A DNA stretch of 64,000 bases from Monoplex corrugatus (taxonomy: Eukaryota; Mollusca; Gastropoda; Littorinimorpha; Ranellidae). The first letter of the stretch is position 1, and every line of letters begins with the position of its first letter. Location: contig CM060312.1 of assembly GCA_030674185.1 (NCBI GenBank), forward strand, positions 7,172,528 through 7,236,527, read 5' to 3'. The notes under the pieces are model-generated. The model was not told where the DNA came from, did no database searches, and saw nothing but the letters and a program-made list of their open reading frames with translations. The translations under genes were made by a program, and so were the position numbers. Below are positions 63,918 to 64,000 of this stretch, in pieces.

Positions 63918-64000
<83 letters not shown>
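63918..64000. repeat. (CA)n microsatellite, runs to window end
   Basis: CA array with one CACACCA interruption at 63960. Confidence 0.95.

Overview
The window is nuclear DNA of an animal. Protein genes are split by consensus GT-AG introns, and the intronic DNA is full of (CA)n, (TG)n and (CT)n microsatellites, minisatellites, tRNA-derived SINEs and several LINE clades. The encoded proteins and the repeat style suggest a lophotrochozoan, probably a marine gastropod mollusc; the species assignment is inference.

The one gene that is certain runs on the + strand from about 14358 past the right edge. It is the orthologue of GANP/MCM3AP, the Sac3-type scaffold of the TREX-2 mRNA export complex. 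I could place 26 coding exons with conserved splice sites. In order they encode: an N-terminal FG-repeat nucleoporin-like region in one 2-kb exon (14461-16492); short basic linker exons; the first half of an RRM (21184-21386); a low-complexity linker; the SAC3 domain with its [12 protein letters not shown] signature (26338-39393); a linker; the CID/coiled-coil ENY2-centrin binding region (46806-49664); and the C-terminal MCM3AP domain (52140-63600), whose last exons lie outside the window. Reading phase is continuous across every junction except around the RRM, where the second half of the domain was not found.

Upstream of the gene, 1-14350 is mostly repeats: a CR1/Rex1-like LINE on the minus strand (about 923-2779), a SINE, a possible first exon of a small one-pass membrane protein on the minus strand (5469-5619), and a stack of nested LINEs from 6592 to 11062. 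The stack includes a 5'-truncated R2/NeSL-like element with a restriction-like endonuclease, bounded by a 16-bp target-site duplication.

The introns hold several families of short elements ending in TTAA (piggyBac-like MITEs), a large foldback element (40125-41080), hAT, RTE, Penelope-like and RNase H LINE remnants, and at least four SINE families.

The most unusual observation is in the MCM3AP-domain half of the gene. Several neighbouring exons have their splice junction itself tandemly multiplied: the acceptor at 53403 (four copies), the acceptor at 57222 (three copies plus a stray piece), the donor at 57429 (seven copies, the first four 60 nt apart and in frame, so that 20-residue blocks could be added by donor choice), the acceptor at 61751 (five copies), and an acceptor at 59842 that grew out of a 21-bp minisatellite.
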